Shown piece after piece: positions 48,001 through 64,000 of a DNA stretch of 64,000 nucleotides. The first letter of the stretch is position 1; each line of letters opens with the position of its first letter. A program made the position numbers and the translations under genes. Location: the NCBI GenBank assembly GCA_002189035.1, contig NEEC01000010.1:2356001-2420000 (forward strand), given 5' to 3'. The stretch comes from Utricularia gibba. Taxonomy: Eukaryota > Streptophyta > Magnoliopsida > Lamiales > Lentibulariaceae. Under the pieces are notes generated by a model. It ran no database searches. It saw nothing but the letters and a program-made list of their open reading frames with translations, and was not told the DNA's origin.

Positions 48001-48723
48001 CCGCTGTAGGAAGCAACATTAGTTTTCCCATGCTCTCTCATCCAATCAAAAAGCTGTACGAAGCAAGAGAACACAATAAGCAAAATTCTAGCAAATGAAT
48101 ATGCATTCATCTCTGCAAAAACTGATAAAGAGACTGGCTTTTCACATATTGGCATTGCAACATAGGAATAAATCATAAAATATCAAAATAACTCAAATTC
48201 CATAAATACAATATTTTGCTCAAGATAACCTGACAAAGTTCGTCTACTCTGTTTAGGTTTCCGAAATGCCGCAGCACCACGTTCAGATCCTGTGCTTTCA
48301 ACATTTCGCCTGATCTGAAAAGTGAGCAAAAAACCACACGCACAGGGTGATGAAGTAAGAAAATTCAAAAAATTACCAAGGAAAATCTGACCCCCAAAAC
48401 TGTGCGTTATCTAGATTAAGCAAAGTACAAGCCACAAACCTCAAAAGAGCAGAAGCCAAATCAGGAGAGTCCTGAATATCACGAATTGCCAGTTCTCTCT
48501 TTTTCTGCAAAGGCGAAACAACCTTCACGAGATTTTCAGAAACATTCCCTATTTCTTCCACAGGCTTTTCAGCGCCACGAACATGAACAACAGCAAGGGA
48601 GCCTCTTTGCATTGGCCACACGGCAACGCCGGTGCTTCCGTGTGTAAAGTCGTTCACATGTCTCGACGTGGGAAGGCAACACACCGGCCGGAAACCATTT
48701 CCCAAAGCCGGAAAAATCTCCAT
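45015..48723 (-). CDS. Chloroplast pentatricopeptide repeat protein (At1g10910-like)
   Basis: PPR proteins bind organelle RNA in a sequence-specific way and guide its processing or translation. Ten exons join in frame: 48723-48440, 48314-48230, 48053-47790, 47399-47097, 46937-46833, 46585-46486, 46241-45922, 45742-45566, 45502-45374, 45239-45015. The product has 663 residues, about the length of the Arabidopsis relative, which is an embryo-essential gene as far as I recall. The N-terminus resembles a transit peptide. P-type 35-residue repeats run through the middle, for example VASYSGYIKVVGRNFNSMKV, SLKLFSQMKRAGLEPDIVTY, FDEMKKEGYSPNAFHYSSLL and MDESSIIPDLSTFRILIKYF. There are no E/DYW or SMR domains, and the C-terminus is less repeat-like. 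Nine introns are unusual for PPR genes, most of which have few. All are GT-AG. Confidence 0.92.
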
Positions 48724-49038
48724 GAAGGTTGTGAGCAGATTACAGAACCAGGCGCCAGGAAAACTGGATTATTTTCCACAACCCAACCCGAAGTTCGGGG
48801 CGGGTTGAGCCCGCTTCGGAGTTCGGAGTCACCGAACCAAATCCGCCTTGCCGGCCCGATCCACTCGGGCCGGTGTCCGAAGCCAAGAATTCAATTTATT
48901 TTTTTGGAACACTTTGTTCTTCCTCGAAAGAATTTATTATTAAATATAAACAACTTTTATTCCAAAAAAATAGATAACCAGAAATAATTTGAAACTGTAT
49001 AAATTTGCGTTCTTTTATTATAAGTATCTCTTAAAAGG

Positions 49039-49041
<3 letters not shown>

Positions 49042-49082
<41 letters not shown>
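49042..49082. repeat. (TTA)n microsatellite
   Basis: About 13-14 perfect TTA units lie in intergenic AT-rich DNA. Confidence 0.95.
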
Positions 49083-49084
<2 letters not shown>

Positions 49085-50411
49085 TATTTTAAAAAATAAT
49101 AACAGCTCAGCTATTATTAGGTGGACATTTCTGCATGAGCCAACCGACACATTAACTTGGATTTAGTGCTTCCCGTCCGTCCACCTCAAAGAATTACAAC
49201 ACGTGCTCCGAAAACTAATAATAATAACATTTTTTTATTATTATGGCTTCACATGCCTATTGTTAAAAAATTAATAAAAAAATATGACCACTTATTGCAT
49301 CAATAAAAATATCAAAATTTCAAAAAAAATATTATTTATCAGTTTGGTAGTGCATTTTGTTTGCTCATCACTAAATACATGTGAGATTAACTTATACAAG
49401 AATTTATTTTGTCTATAATATTATTTTAAAAAGTATTATTCAATAAAATTTATAATTATGATTGTATAAAATATCATCAAAAACCTTAAAGTTAAATAAA
49501 TTGAAGGTGGAAAATTTTTATAAGACATTAAAGATGAATTAATAGAAGAAATAAATGTGATATTTGAAAATAAAACCTTTTGAGGTAAAAATGATATTTG
49601 TTTATTTCAGCATGATTAAATTGAATAAAATTTTCCAAATATCTAACTCATTTTCCTAAATATCTTGTTTAAACTTTAAAATGAACGAGCCCTAATTTTA
49701 AAAGACATTTCAATCAATTTATCGGAAATTTAAAGTGCGTTAAATTAAATTTCCTCTTTTAAAAATAAATTAATTTTGCAATAAATATTTTGGAAGCAAG
49801 AGCTGCTCACTGGGGGGGCCATTGCAAAAAAAAAAAAAGAAAAAAAGGAGCTGGTTACAGGGGAGGGGTGTGAGCAAAGAAACCGGGCGTTAGATGCAAT
49901 GTATCCATCTCATGTCTGAGTTGGCAAGGAGAGAAGGAATGGAGGAGTAGGACACAGGATTGCAATTTATGTCGACCTGCCTGCAAGTAGTGGTGTGGGG
50001 AGGGAGACAACTGAAAAGAAAGCCGGCCGAACACTGCAAGCCCCCGGCTAAAAGGAATGCTTTTAGGCGGCATTGATTCTTCCTGTTTCTGGGTTTTGTT
50101 TGTATCACCTGTGGAAGCCTTTGCGGTCGCTTCGGTTTCAATGTGACCCAGCAAAACAAATCCCTTTTGGGTTCAATCAAGATGGGATTTGTTTACTCTT
50201 CAATTGAAATGATGGATCTTTTTGTGGTTGGATGCTGGGATTCACTGTAGATTTTTCTTTCTGGTAAGGGTTGACGTAACTTTTTTTTTTTTTTGAAACT
50301 TTTGACTTCAAAGATCTGTATTTCGGCGGTGGATTTGGATTCGCTGCTTCCGTCTTCCTACATTGGTCTTTGATTAAGAAATCTGCGTTTGTCTGGTTTA
50401 GAAAGTCCTTT

Positions 50412-50435
50412 TGTGTGTGTGTGTGTGTGTGTGTG
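50412..50435. repeat. (TG)12 microsatellite
   Basis: Twelve perfect TG units lie in the probable 5' leader or leader intron of the bZIP gene. Confidence 0.95.
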
Positions 50436-50677
50436 AATGGAAGCTGATTCATTCCCTATGCCTCTTTCTGCGCGTGGGGTTATAGTAATATGCGTTTCAA
50501 TTTGTGGGTAATGGCTGAAATGGACAGTGAAGTTGAGAGACTGTAGACGTGTTTGAGCTCTGGGCAGGAATGCTTGAAGATTTCATTGTGGATCTTGAGT
50601 AGAGTACATTGTTGGGTTTTATGTATTGTTTTCTAAAACGAATATCCAATGCTGATCCGTTGCAGACGATACTGGTT

Positions 50678-52013
50678 ATGGCGAGCACAAATGGAGCATC
50701 CACCACCAGAAGTATGCTGTATAATGGGAGAACTTCTGTACTGCCTCCTAAAATTCCATTTCCCTGCGTACGTTCATCCCTGCACCCCCCTGGTTCAGGG
50801 GTCGGCCTAAGCACAATGCAGGAGAAGGGCGATGCAGCATCGCATCACCAGCGTACTTCTTCTGATTTCCTGATAGGTGAGAAGCCATCTTGGCTGGATG
50901 ATCTCCTTGATGAGCCGGAAACACCTCTGCATAAGCCCCGTCATCGTCGCTCATCGAGTGATTCATCTGCATACACTGACTTTACCAATTATGGGAACAT
51001 GGATCTGGAATCTCGACATGATAGGTACAAGAAGACGAACTCTCTAGCCTTCTCTTTCAAGAGTTTGTTAACTGAATCTTAGACTTGAGTTTCTTGTGAT
51101 AGGACCCAGAGCAAGCAGTGGGATGCAGCAAACATTGCACCTGCTACTCATGGTCTTTATAGAGATACAGGACTTTGGATCACTTCGCATGATTCAGACA
51201 GGAGCCAATCTTGGCTGACAGAAAACAAGGAAATGGTCAACTCTGGTTATGCGGACGCAGGGGGATCTGTAGAGAAGACTAGTTCATCTAATTCCAAGTC
51301 TCCGGAAGCAGAAACAAAGCGCACCAAACAGTATGTTCTTTATTCAGATAACCTTCTCTTGTTGCATTAGCACTTATGATCATGTTTGGAAGTGATTCAT
51401 CATGCAAACTTAAGTGAAGCAGTTAGTTATACACCCGGTTTTATGCAGCCAATATGCACAACGCTCACGGGTTCGAAGGCTCCAATACATAGCTGAACTT
51501 GAAAGAACCGTCCAAGCTTTACAGGCAAACCATTCATCATGCCATATCTGTATCTAGATAAGCTTTTGTCTGTCTGTTACTAATACCACCATTTTTCCAA
51601 ACGGTGTATTGTGTGTGATTTCAGGCTGAAGGCTCTCAAGCTTCTGCTGAAATAGATTTCATCAACCAGAAAAACTTCATCCTGAGCATGGAGAATAAAG
51701 CCCTTAAGCAACGCTTGGAAGGCTTAGCTCAAGAGCACCACATCAAGCACAGTAAGTTAATTTGTTGTTCCTTTTTTCATTTAGCCACAGAGACTACATG
51801 CATCTGAGATGAATTTCTGAGCATTATGACTGTGAACATTGTGCAGTGGAGCATGACATGCTTGAGAGAGAAGTTGGGAGACTGAGGAACTTGCTTCAGA
51901 AACAACAGCACTCGTCACCTATCCAAAGGCTTGATATCATAAGCAAAGATCTTGAAAAGCATTTTGCTAGCCTCACCCTGAAACCCAAGGAAGCCGGTGC
52001 GGCTGGCAACTAA
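50678..52013 (+). CDS. bZIP-like protein, At4g06598 type, with atypical basic region
   Basis: Five exons join in frame: 50678-51024, 51103-51330, 51449-51524, 51625-51751, 51847-52013. The product has 314 residues. The N-terminus MASTNGASTTRSMLYNGR and a Ser-rich region with PSWLDDLLDEPETP resemble the uncharacterised At4g06598 group. The basic region reads RTKHQYAQRSRVRRLQYI, followed by the heptad stretch LERTVQALQAEGSQASAEID and LSMENKALKQRL. The invariant bZIP Asn is replaced by Lys, so DNA binding may be altered or require a partner; the dimerisation zipper is well kept. The intron after exon 3 needs a GC donor (ACAG|GCAAAC). The likely role is a nuclear transcription cofactor, inferred from the fold only. 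The start is the ATG after a probable leader intron. Confidence 0.88.
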
Positions 52014-56390
<4,377 letters not shown>

Positions 56391-58714
56391 CGACGACTCC
56401 CTCTATACATACATGTAATCCACTCTAAACTCCTCCTAATCCAGTTACACTAAACTCTCAAAAGCATCCAACACTGCCCCACGTGAACACACTGAAATAA
56501 CAGGTGCTCCATATGTGCGCTGCAGGCAGGGCTGGGCTGCATCCCGACTATGGAGAAAAGCAGGCTGCTAGTGACGATGATTCAGTTTCAACGCAAGAGA
56601 CGACTTGCTTTAAATTTTACTATATTTTTGTGGTAATTTTACTTTTGTTGCTCTCATTTTTTGGCTTTTATCGCGGCATTTGGGGGAGTGGAGGAGGAAG
56701 AAAGAATCCGTGCCTAATTGTTTCCCAGGGACAAGATGACAGAGATTGTACAGGAGGATAGATGGGTCTGCTTTTAGTGCTATTTTTTTGTTAGAAAGTC
56801 AGTGCCTTAGTTGAGTTTTATCTCTTTCTTCGGTTGTTTACGGTTTAATCCATCCGAGGGAGCTGTTCTCATGTTTTTCTTTTCAGGTTTTGTTTTGTCT
56901 TAAGTACACTAGAAAAACACTGTCCTGGGATTTATTTCCTTTGTCGTTTGAACCTATTTTTCAGGAAGAATATTCTAGAAGCCACTAGAATCTTATTCTT
57001 TGCAGATCATCCCTCCTCTTTTCACTAAAATAATACATATATTCATGTGCCAATCGGGTTCTAGATCCAACCGGGTACCCTCCATTTCTGAACCGGCTTT
57101 CAAAATTAACACAGACCAAGGACACAGCCAGCAAGCAAGAAAGAAAGAGAGAAAGAGGAAGGTGATGGATTGGGAAGACAGGAGGAGGGTGAAGAAAAAG
57201 GAAGACCAGACCAGTGGGTGGCCTGCGAGGAAAAGACAGAGCGACATTTATCCCACCATGTGTGCTTGTGAAGGGAGGACCACCACCACATGTTTTTTTT
57301 TTGAATTTTGAATGCTGGGAATGTCTCTCCATCCCCATGCCCACACTCACACTGCAATCCATCACTTGAAATTCATGATTCTGTGTGTTAGATGAGTGTG
57401 GGTTATGTGCAATAATTATATAAGAAACATGTATCACATTATAAAAGATTAAAATCAAACGAATTAATAATAATTTATAATTTATTATATATTCAATTGT
57501 TTTACTTTTAAATTCTGATTTAGGATTGATTATTCTAATACCATCATCAACTACATACTCATCACTCCACCCACATCGCCCATGCACCGCCGTCGCGTCG
57601 GAGATCGGGGCCGGAATCGTCTCCTCCGATGCATCGGTCTGGTCCGTGGATTAGGCCGAGCCCATCGCAACCCACGCTCCGGGAGAGTGATGCTTCATTG
57701 TAGGGCTCGCTCTGTGCCAAGTTCCATATTAATATCGAGTACACGTCAAAATATAGAATAATCTCGTATTAATATGATGTTATACTAATCCAAAAATAAA
57801 GAATTTTAATTTAATATTTGGATATCGATGTCAATAATTTTTTTCTAAATCACTTCTTATTTTTTAGATTCATGAGTAAAATAAAATAATCATATAAATA
57901 ACATTTAGTAAAACAAATGAATCCAACCTATCTTAAAATATCATTATATTTTTTATATTTACTAAAATTGTATATGAAATAATATCAAACTCCCATCCAT
58001 ATATACCAAACAGCAGTAAATTGGTACAAGAACCAACTATATATTATAAAAATATGAATTTATAGTAATTTAATAAATAAACTACTTAAAATTTTATACG
58101 CCTCAAAAATTTTATTTTCGACTATTTGTTTATAAAACGCATGTTGTTAAATTAGATTGTAAAAGTCAAAATTTACTTACTTTTTAAACCAGAGCATCAA
58201 CTAAATGAAAATTTTCTAATTTAATTTATGTTTGTTTAACTGTTACGAAAAAATCATATTTGACCAATTTTTTATTGGGTCGTTTTAAAAAATGACCATA
58301 TTTACTTTATATTACAAATATTTGGTAAAAACATATTAATTAAAATGTCTAAATTTTCTCATACACATACTCTAACATGGACGGTTTTGGAAATCCGTAC
58401 ATTTTGTAGTATTGGGGAGAACTAATATTAATATACATTTTGACGGGAGGAGGACAACTATGAGGGCCGAAATATAATTTGGGAAGAGATGGAGGCCAAA
58501 TTGAAAACATAACAGGGTACTGAAATTTACTTTTTGGATTCGAAAAGGGCCTCTCCAAAGTTAAAAAATTGCAATTTCGCCCCACTTCCTGTGGAACGTC
58601 AGCCTTATCCACCATTACGCAAACGGGGTTATGATGACAATCGAAAGGTCGATAATTGCGATGAGATTACGAAATTAATTGCCTGGATTTTCTGAATTTC
58701 AGGTTCCTATTTTC
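56391..58714. other. TCP 3' region and IPT upstream region
   Basis: The TCP 3' UTR probably runs a few hundred bases. The rest is intergenic, with a more GC-rich patch at 57040-57310 and 57540-57720 and strongly AT-rich DNA at 57720-58360. A 200-codon minus-strand open frame (57587-56985) has no recognisable domain and was not called. Confidence 0.4.
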
Positions 58715-58720
58715 TATAAA
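58715..58720 (+). promoter_or_regulatory. Candidate TATA box of the IPT gene
   Basis: TATAAA in TTTCTATAAATT lies 47 nt before the ATG, a plausible spacing for a short leader. Confidence 0.45.
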
Positions 58721-58766
58721 TTTTTAAATTTTGCGCAACTTTCGATCTCATTCTGATTTTCCGAGC

Positions 58767-59662
58767 ATGGCGTCGCCGGCGGGTTTACGGGAGGCTGTTA
58801 TTGTGTTGGGCGCAACGGGAACGGGAAAGTCAAGGCTTGCGATAGAGCTGGCGTCCCGTTTCGACGGGGAGATCATAAACTGCGATAAGATCCAGGTGTA
58901 CAAGGGCATTGACGTAATTTCAAACAAGGTCACCGGAGAAGAGAGCTGTGGCATACCCCACCACCTGATGAGCTTCTTGGGACCGGGCGAGAGTTTCACC
59001 CCCGGAGTTCGTCCACACCGCCACTCTAATCTGCAGATCGGTGACGCAACGGGGCAAGCTGCCGATCGTCACCGGAGGGTCGAACTCGTGGATCAAGGCC
59101 CTGGTTTGCGACGACGAAGCTTTCCGGTTGGAATTTGACTTCGTCTGCATATGGATCGATGTCCCCATCACTGTGCTGCGTCCCTTTCTTGATGGGAGAG
59201 TTGATGAAATGGTGAAAAGGGGTCTGGTGCAGGAAGCGAGAGGGTTGTTTGATCCGAGTGGAGACTACTCCCGGGGCGCCAGACGTGCTATCGGCGTTCG
59301 TGAAATGCATAACTTCTTCAAAAGCGAAGGTGCCCACTGGTTTCCATCATCAACCTCTCTGGTTCTCAAAATGCAGGACACTGAGCTCATCCATTCATTC
59401 ACTGCTTTCAGGGGTGGACTCTGCGACGAAAGAGAAGCTTCTGTGGAGTGCCATCGAGGAGATCAAGATGAATACATTGAGTCTGAGTTACCGGCAGCGT
59501 GAGAAGATTGAGAAAATGAGCCAAATGTTGGGGAGACGAATGCACAGACTTGAGGCAAGGGATGCGTTCGAGGAAGACGATAGTGCATGGCAGAACCGGG
59601 TCTTGTTGCCAAGTATCCGGATCGTCAGGTTATTTACAAAAATACCCATCCTAGCAAATTAA
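58767..59662 (+). CDS. IPT: Adenylate isopentenyltransferase (cytokinin synthesis; one frame break)
   Basis: IPT joins dimethylallyl diphosphate to ATP or ADP, the first step of cytokinin synthesis. Exon 1 is 58767-59329 and exon 2 is 59412-59662. Visible motifs are the P-loop GATGTGKSRLAIELA, EIINCDKIQVYKGIDVISNK, GGSNSWIKALV, WIDVPITVLRPFLDGRVDEM and YSRGARRAIGV. The tail is ENTxxLxxRQxxKI-like (MNTLSLSYRQREKI). About 270 residues after correction is short for the family (usually 310-340). Part of the difference is the missing N-terminal targeting extension, so the product may be cytosolic. At 58998-59004 (ACCCCCGGAG) the frame changes. One C fewer would give GESFTPEFVHTATLICRSV in frame. 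The 82-nt intron (GAAG|GTGCCC to TTTCAG|GG) is needed to join AIGVREMHNFFKSEG to VDSATKEKLLW; plant ATP/ADP-type IPT genes are mostly intronless. Confidence 0.82.
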
Positions 59663-60859
59663 ATTTATAAAAAAAAAGCGGATATTAGAATTTTATAAGA
59701 AGAGCACCCATTGTTTTAAAAACCGTTGAGTTATAGTTTTGGATTAAAGTTTTTTAAAATGGGTTGACTCTTGTTCACTAATTTTTATCTACATTTATCA
59801 AAATATTAAAATATAATTATATAAAATATAGAAATAAACATTTGATACAATTAAATTAAAAGCTTCATTGTATTCACCGTTCCATATCTCATTACATTTG
59901 TGTAATCTAAATCCGAATGAATATTTTCTACTATTAATGTAAATAAATAAATAATTATATATATAATAATATATTTATTTAAAACATATATATAATATTT
60001 ATAGCATACATTCAATTTGTTCACCATTTTCACAAAGTAACCAGTAAAAAAAATTAAAAAAGAATAAGACAAAAATACAAAAATAGAATTATTTTTTAAA
60101 ATTTGTTAATAATGAATCTATGATTGTAACAGTGAAAGCACCCTCCATGGTTGTCGGTCATGACGTTTCCAATGACACTGTTTTACTCATGAAATGAAGG
60201 TCAGCGGTGTCTAATGTCACCAATAAAAAAATGTTTTTAATAAATATATTATGAAATTTTCATGGTTAAAAATATAATTTTATATTATTATAAAAATTAA
60301 AACTTCAGTATACAAATGCAAACAACACCATTAATTCTGAATTCTGACTACATCTCATTATCATTGATTATATCAAGATGCAGAAACTGGGAACTCGAAA
60401 TCGAAAGCGGAAAAGTATACAAAGGATGAAAATCACAAGCCGAGTTATGTCTGCCTTCTTCTTCCCCGTTTATTGAGTGGTCACTGTCACACAAATATAC
60501 TTTTATGGTCCCCTTTTGCTTAGAATCGAACCCATCTTCACTTTGAACCTGAACCAGATCATATTCTCTAGTCAAAAAATGTTACCACCGTGACTGTGCT
60601 CTCGTGATCCTACAGGTGGGTTTCCGGGCAGCAGGAAAGCCTTGGCCCCTGTTTTGTTTTCACCTCATTTGGGATGCATACAATCACGCCATGAAGCTTT
60701 TGTGATAAGAAATAATGGCGTTTTCCTCAGATTCCTTTGTTTCCTTTCACTCCATTCCCGTGAAGAAACAGACATTCACAGTACATCGCCACAAAGCCAA
60801 GCTTCCCAGTTCGATTTCTGTCCATTCACCGAGCTTTTCGGTTTGCTGCGAGGTGAAAG
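59663..60859. other. Intergenic region between IPT and the LRR kinase
   Basis: AT-rich DNA to about 60300, then a more balanced upstream region of the LRR gene. No gene was recognised. Confidence 0.45.
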
Positions 60860-63829
60860 ATGAGCCCTTTCTTTGTGCTCCATTTTCTATGGCTCGCGTT
60901 TTTGCCTGCAATGAAAATGGAAGCAGCCCTGAAACTCAATGACGAGGTTTTGGGCCTCGTCGTGTTCAAATCAAGCCTCGTTGATCCACGAAATTACCTG
61001 GAATCATGGAAGCAAGAAGAAGAGTTTCCTTGTTCTTGGAGATTCGTCGCATGCGATGATGTCAGCCGCCGCGTGACGGCGGTTACTCTTGACGGCCTTG
61101 GTTTGACGGGGGAGCTCCTGGTTAGGGGACTGGAGAAGTTGCAGTTCCTCAGGAAGCTCTCCCTCGCCGGGAACAATTTCTTCGGCGCTGTGAACCCGGA
61201 TTTTTTTGTCTTGAAGAACCTCGAAAATCTTAATGTCAGCAACAATAATCTTTCTGGGAACGTTCCTTTATCTGTTTGCGGGCTTCCGAATCTCCAGTTT
61301 CTTGATTTTTCCGGGAATTTGCTCTCTGGGTCTTTGCCTGATAACTTATTCGACAACTGCACCTCTCTACGCCATGTTTCTTTCGCCGGAAACCGCCTTG
61401 AAGGCCATATTCCGAGCAGTCTCCGTCGCTGTTCTGCCCTTAATCATCTAAACCTCTCCGGTAATAGTTTCTCAGGGGACCCTGGTTTTTTCAATGGAAT
61501 TTGGACACTGACAAACCTGGAAACCTTGGATCTTTCACACAACATGCTCTCTAGTGCGATCCCCAGTGGGATTTCAGCGTTGCACAGCTTGAAAAACCTT
61601 GATTTACGTGACAATCAGCTATCAGGTTCATTGGCTGACGACATTGGCCTCTGCCCACATCTGAATCAACTGGATTTGAGCAAGAATCAGTTGAGTAACC
61701 AGATTCCAGAGTCCATGCAAATGCTGAAAGAACTCAGGCTCTTGAATTTGTCCAACAATCTTCTCACAGGGGACTTCCCTAAATGGATTGATCAAATGTC
61801 GACTTTAGAATACATAGATCTCTCCAACAATGCCTTGACTGGAACGCTTCCTTCATCCATGGCTGCACTGAAGTCACTTGTATTCGTTTCCCTGTCCAAT
61901 AACAAGTTGACTGGAGCCATTCCTGGATCACTGGCTGAGTCTTCAAGCTTATCCATAGTCCGGCTGAGCCGAAACAGCTTCAACGGAAGCATACCAGAGA
62001 GCTTGTTGGACAGGAGCTTAGAGGAACTGGATCTTTCCAGAAATGAGCTGAGTGGTTCGATTCCTCCTGCTTCGAGTAAGCTCTTGGACACCCTCAAGGT
62101 GCTGGACTTGTCAGCTAACCATCTCAGTGGGAGAATACCTGCAGAAATGGGGCTCCTGAGCAAGTTGACATACTTGAACCTGTCTTATAACCAGCTCAAG
62201 TCAAACATGCCATCGGAGTTCGGCTACTTTCCAAATCTCACCATATTGGATCTCCGTAGCAGCAGCCTGATCGGACTGATTCCGCGCGATATATGCGAAT
62301 CAGATCGCCTGAATATCCTTCAGCTTGATGGGAACTCACTGACAGGGCACATTCCTCATGAAATTGGCAACTGTTCCTCTCTCTTTCTGCTGTGAGTTGC
62401 ATAAAATTTGCTGCACACTGCTTAGTTAGAGAACAAATTCAGACTCTTCTTTGTTTGCAGGAGCCTGTCACACAACAAACTAACTGGTTTGATACCAGAA
62501 TCATTGTCGCAGCTGACCAACCTCAAGGTTCTTAAGCTGGAAGCAAACCAGCTTATGGGAGAAATCCCTCCACTTCTAGGAAGATTAAGTAGTCTCGTGC
62601 TGGCCAATTTTTCACAGAATCGGCTCGTCGGCCGGCTGCCTCATGGCGGCATCTTCCAGACGTTAGACGCCAGTGCCATGGAGGGAAACCTCGGTCTCTG
62701 TTCACCATTGCTCAAGCAGCCTTGCCTGCTTAACGTGCCAAAGCCCCTGGTTCTTGATCCATATGCCTACAACAGTGGATCAGAGAGTGAAAACAGACAC
62801 TCTGCCCATGCCAGGAATCCGAGCTTCTTCTCTGTTTCATCCATCGTTGCGATATCAGCTGCAGCTATGATCGCCATCGGAGTTGTGATCGTAACACTGA
62901 TAAATCTCAAAGTCAGGAGTCAGATTTCAGTGGTGGAGTCGATGTCCACAGCAGGGAAGCTTGTGTTTTTCGATTCCAACATGAGCCTGGATCTGCAGAG
63001 CACCACTCTTGAGTTAGTGCTAAACAAGTCCTCTGAAATCGGGGAAGGCTCCTTCGGGATGGTCTACAAGGCTAATGTGGGAGGACAGGGCACAGTGGTG
63101 GCGATAAAGAAGCTGAGAACCAGCCAGACTCTGCAGGATCAAGAAGCCTTTGACAGAGAAGTTAGATTTCTAGGGAAAGCAAAGCATTTCAACCTGAACC
63201 CTCTGAGAGGATACTACTGGACTCCAGAGCTTCAACTTCTTGTATCAGAATACGCAGTAGGCGGAAGCCTTCAAGAAAAACTGCACAATTCATCATCCTG
63301 TGGTGCACTCACATGGCCGGAGAGGCTCAAAATTGTGATCGGAGCAGCCAAAGGTCTTGCATATTTGCACCATTCTTTTCAACCTCCCATCATCCACTAC
63401 AACATAAAGGCCAGCAACATACTCCTTGATGAGAATCTCAACCCCAAGATATCCGACTTCGGCCTCCCTCGTCTTCTCACCAGATTTGACAGCCACATAG
63501 CAAGCAATGGATATAGAAGTGCACCAGAGCTGGCTTGCAGGAACCTAAGAGTTAATGAAAAATGCGATGTCTTTGGCTTCGGGATTGTCATGCTTGAGGT
63601 GGTGACTGGAAAACAGAATGCAGAAGAACAAGTGAGAGAGTTGCTGGAACGGGGAAAGGTTTTGGAGTGTGTGGATAAGGAGATGGGCCAGTACAATGAA
63701 GAAGAGGTGCTTCCATTAATCAAACTTGCTCTTGTCTGCACCTGTGAGATACCTTCAACCAGACCTTCAATGGCGGAAGTGGTGCAGATACTGCATGTCA
63801 TCAAGGCACCAACCCCAGATGCCTTCTGA
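60860..63829 (+). CDS. LRR receptor-like protein, probably inactive kinase (At3g28040-like)
   Basis: This is a plasma-membrane receptor-like protein. Exons 60860-62391 and 62461-63829 join within a Leu codon to give 966 residues. An N-terminal hydrophobic signal (FFVLHFLWLAFLPA) is followed by an LRR N-terminal cap (WKQEEEFPCSWRFVACDD) and about 20 LRRs of the plant LxxLxLxxNxLxGxIP type. A Cys pair (LGLCSPLLKQPC) precedes the transmembrane helix (SIVAISAAAMIAIGVVIVTL). The kinase domain keeps the Gly loop GEGSFGMVYKA, the VAIKK lysine and SDFG. The catalytic HRD is replaced by HYN (IIHYNIKASNILLD), so the catalytic Asp is absent and phosphotransfer is unlikely. It resembles the group annotated as probably inactive in Arabidopsis. 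The ligand is unknown. The intron sits near the end of the LRR region. Confidence 0.93.
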
Positions 63830-64000
63830 AACTGTTGCAGCAAGCATCAAAAGGGAAAGCTAGTGGCTCTTGGTAATTGGTACCTTCAATAATGACGACC
63901 CAAAAGTTAGCTCCTGCATGAAAAAGTGAAACCTCCACGGATTGGGTGCATTGATTTCTCAATTTTTGGTGTCATCTGCTTGCTCCAACCAATTTTTCAG

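Larger units (their letters stand above)
48724..50677. other. Divergent region between PPR and bZIP genes
   Basis: PPR promoter, then an AT-rich block (48890-49800). A GC-balanced stretch (49850-50660) is likely the bZIP 5' leader; the TTGCAG at 50659-50664 looks like the acceptor of a leader intron. Short open frames here match nothing known. Confidence 0.45.

Noticed and set aside
56985-57587. A 200-codon minus-strand open frame
   Set aside because: It has no recognisable domain and mixed, AT-rich composition with no supporting context. It lies between the TCP 3' region and AT-rich intergenic DNA.

Overview
The window is nuclear DNA from a flowering plant. The genes are plant-specific, with many short GT-AG introns, AT-rich intergenic DNA, plastid and peroxisomal targeting signals, and a nuclear tRNA. 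The families and gene order point to a eudicot. I could not fix the order or species, and I found no transposon, virus or CRISPR array.

Layout, left to right. A proteasome alpha-2 subunit gene (-) runs off the left edge. It is head-to-head with mercaptopyruvate sulfurtransferase STR1 (+). A tRNA-Arg(CCG) follows, then chloroplast phosphoglycerate kinase (-) and a peroxisomal 2,4-dienoyl-CoA reductase (-). Next come two intronless organic cation/carnitine transporters arranged tail to tail, then the very large nuclear pore anchor gene NUA/TPR (+, 34 coding exons, about 2,021 residues). After that: a RABA5-type Rab GTPase (+), a pirin (-), a GDSL esterase (+), a RETICULATA-related plastid protein (-), the plastid carrier BASS4 (-), a MIR166 precursor (+), a chloroplast PPR protein (-), a divergent bZIP protein (+), a class I TCP transcription factor (+), an adenylate isopentenyltransferase for cytokinin synthesis (+), and an LRR receptor-like pseudokinase (+).

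This is ordinary eukaryotic gene space with no operon logic. Several neighbours echo Arabidopsis order as I remember it: proteasome alpha-2 beside STR and near OCT and NUA, PGK1 beside the dienoyl-CoA reductase, and RABA5c beside a pirin. Plastid functions are frequent (PGK, RETICULATA-related, BASS4, PPR). Developmental regulators cluster on the right (miR166, bZIP, TCP, IPT, LRR kinase).

The most useful observations are these. A MIR166 hairpin lies in a stretch with no protein gene. Five single-site reading-frame breaks occur in otherwise intact conserved genes, all at short G/C runs, which looks more like residual assembly indels than five real pseudogenes. Four introns are best explained by GC-AG splice sites. 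BASS4 has a 22-nt microexon. The TCP gene has a short intron whose two ends carry the same AGGTACT sequence. I found no previously undescribed biological system.
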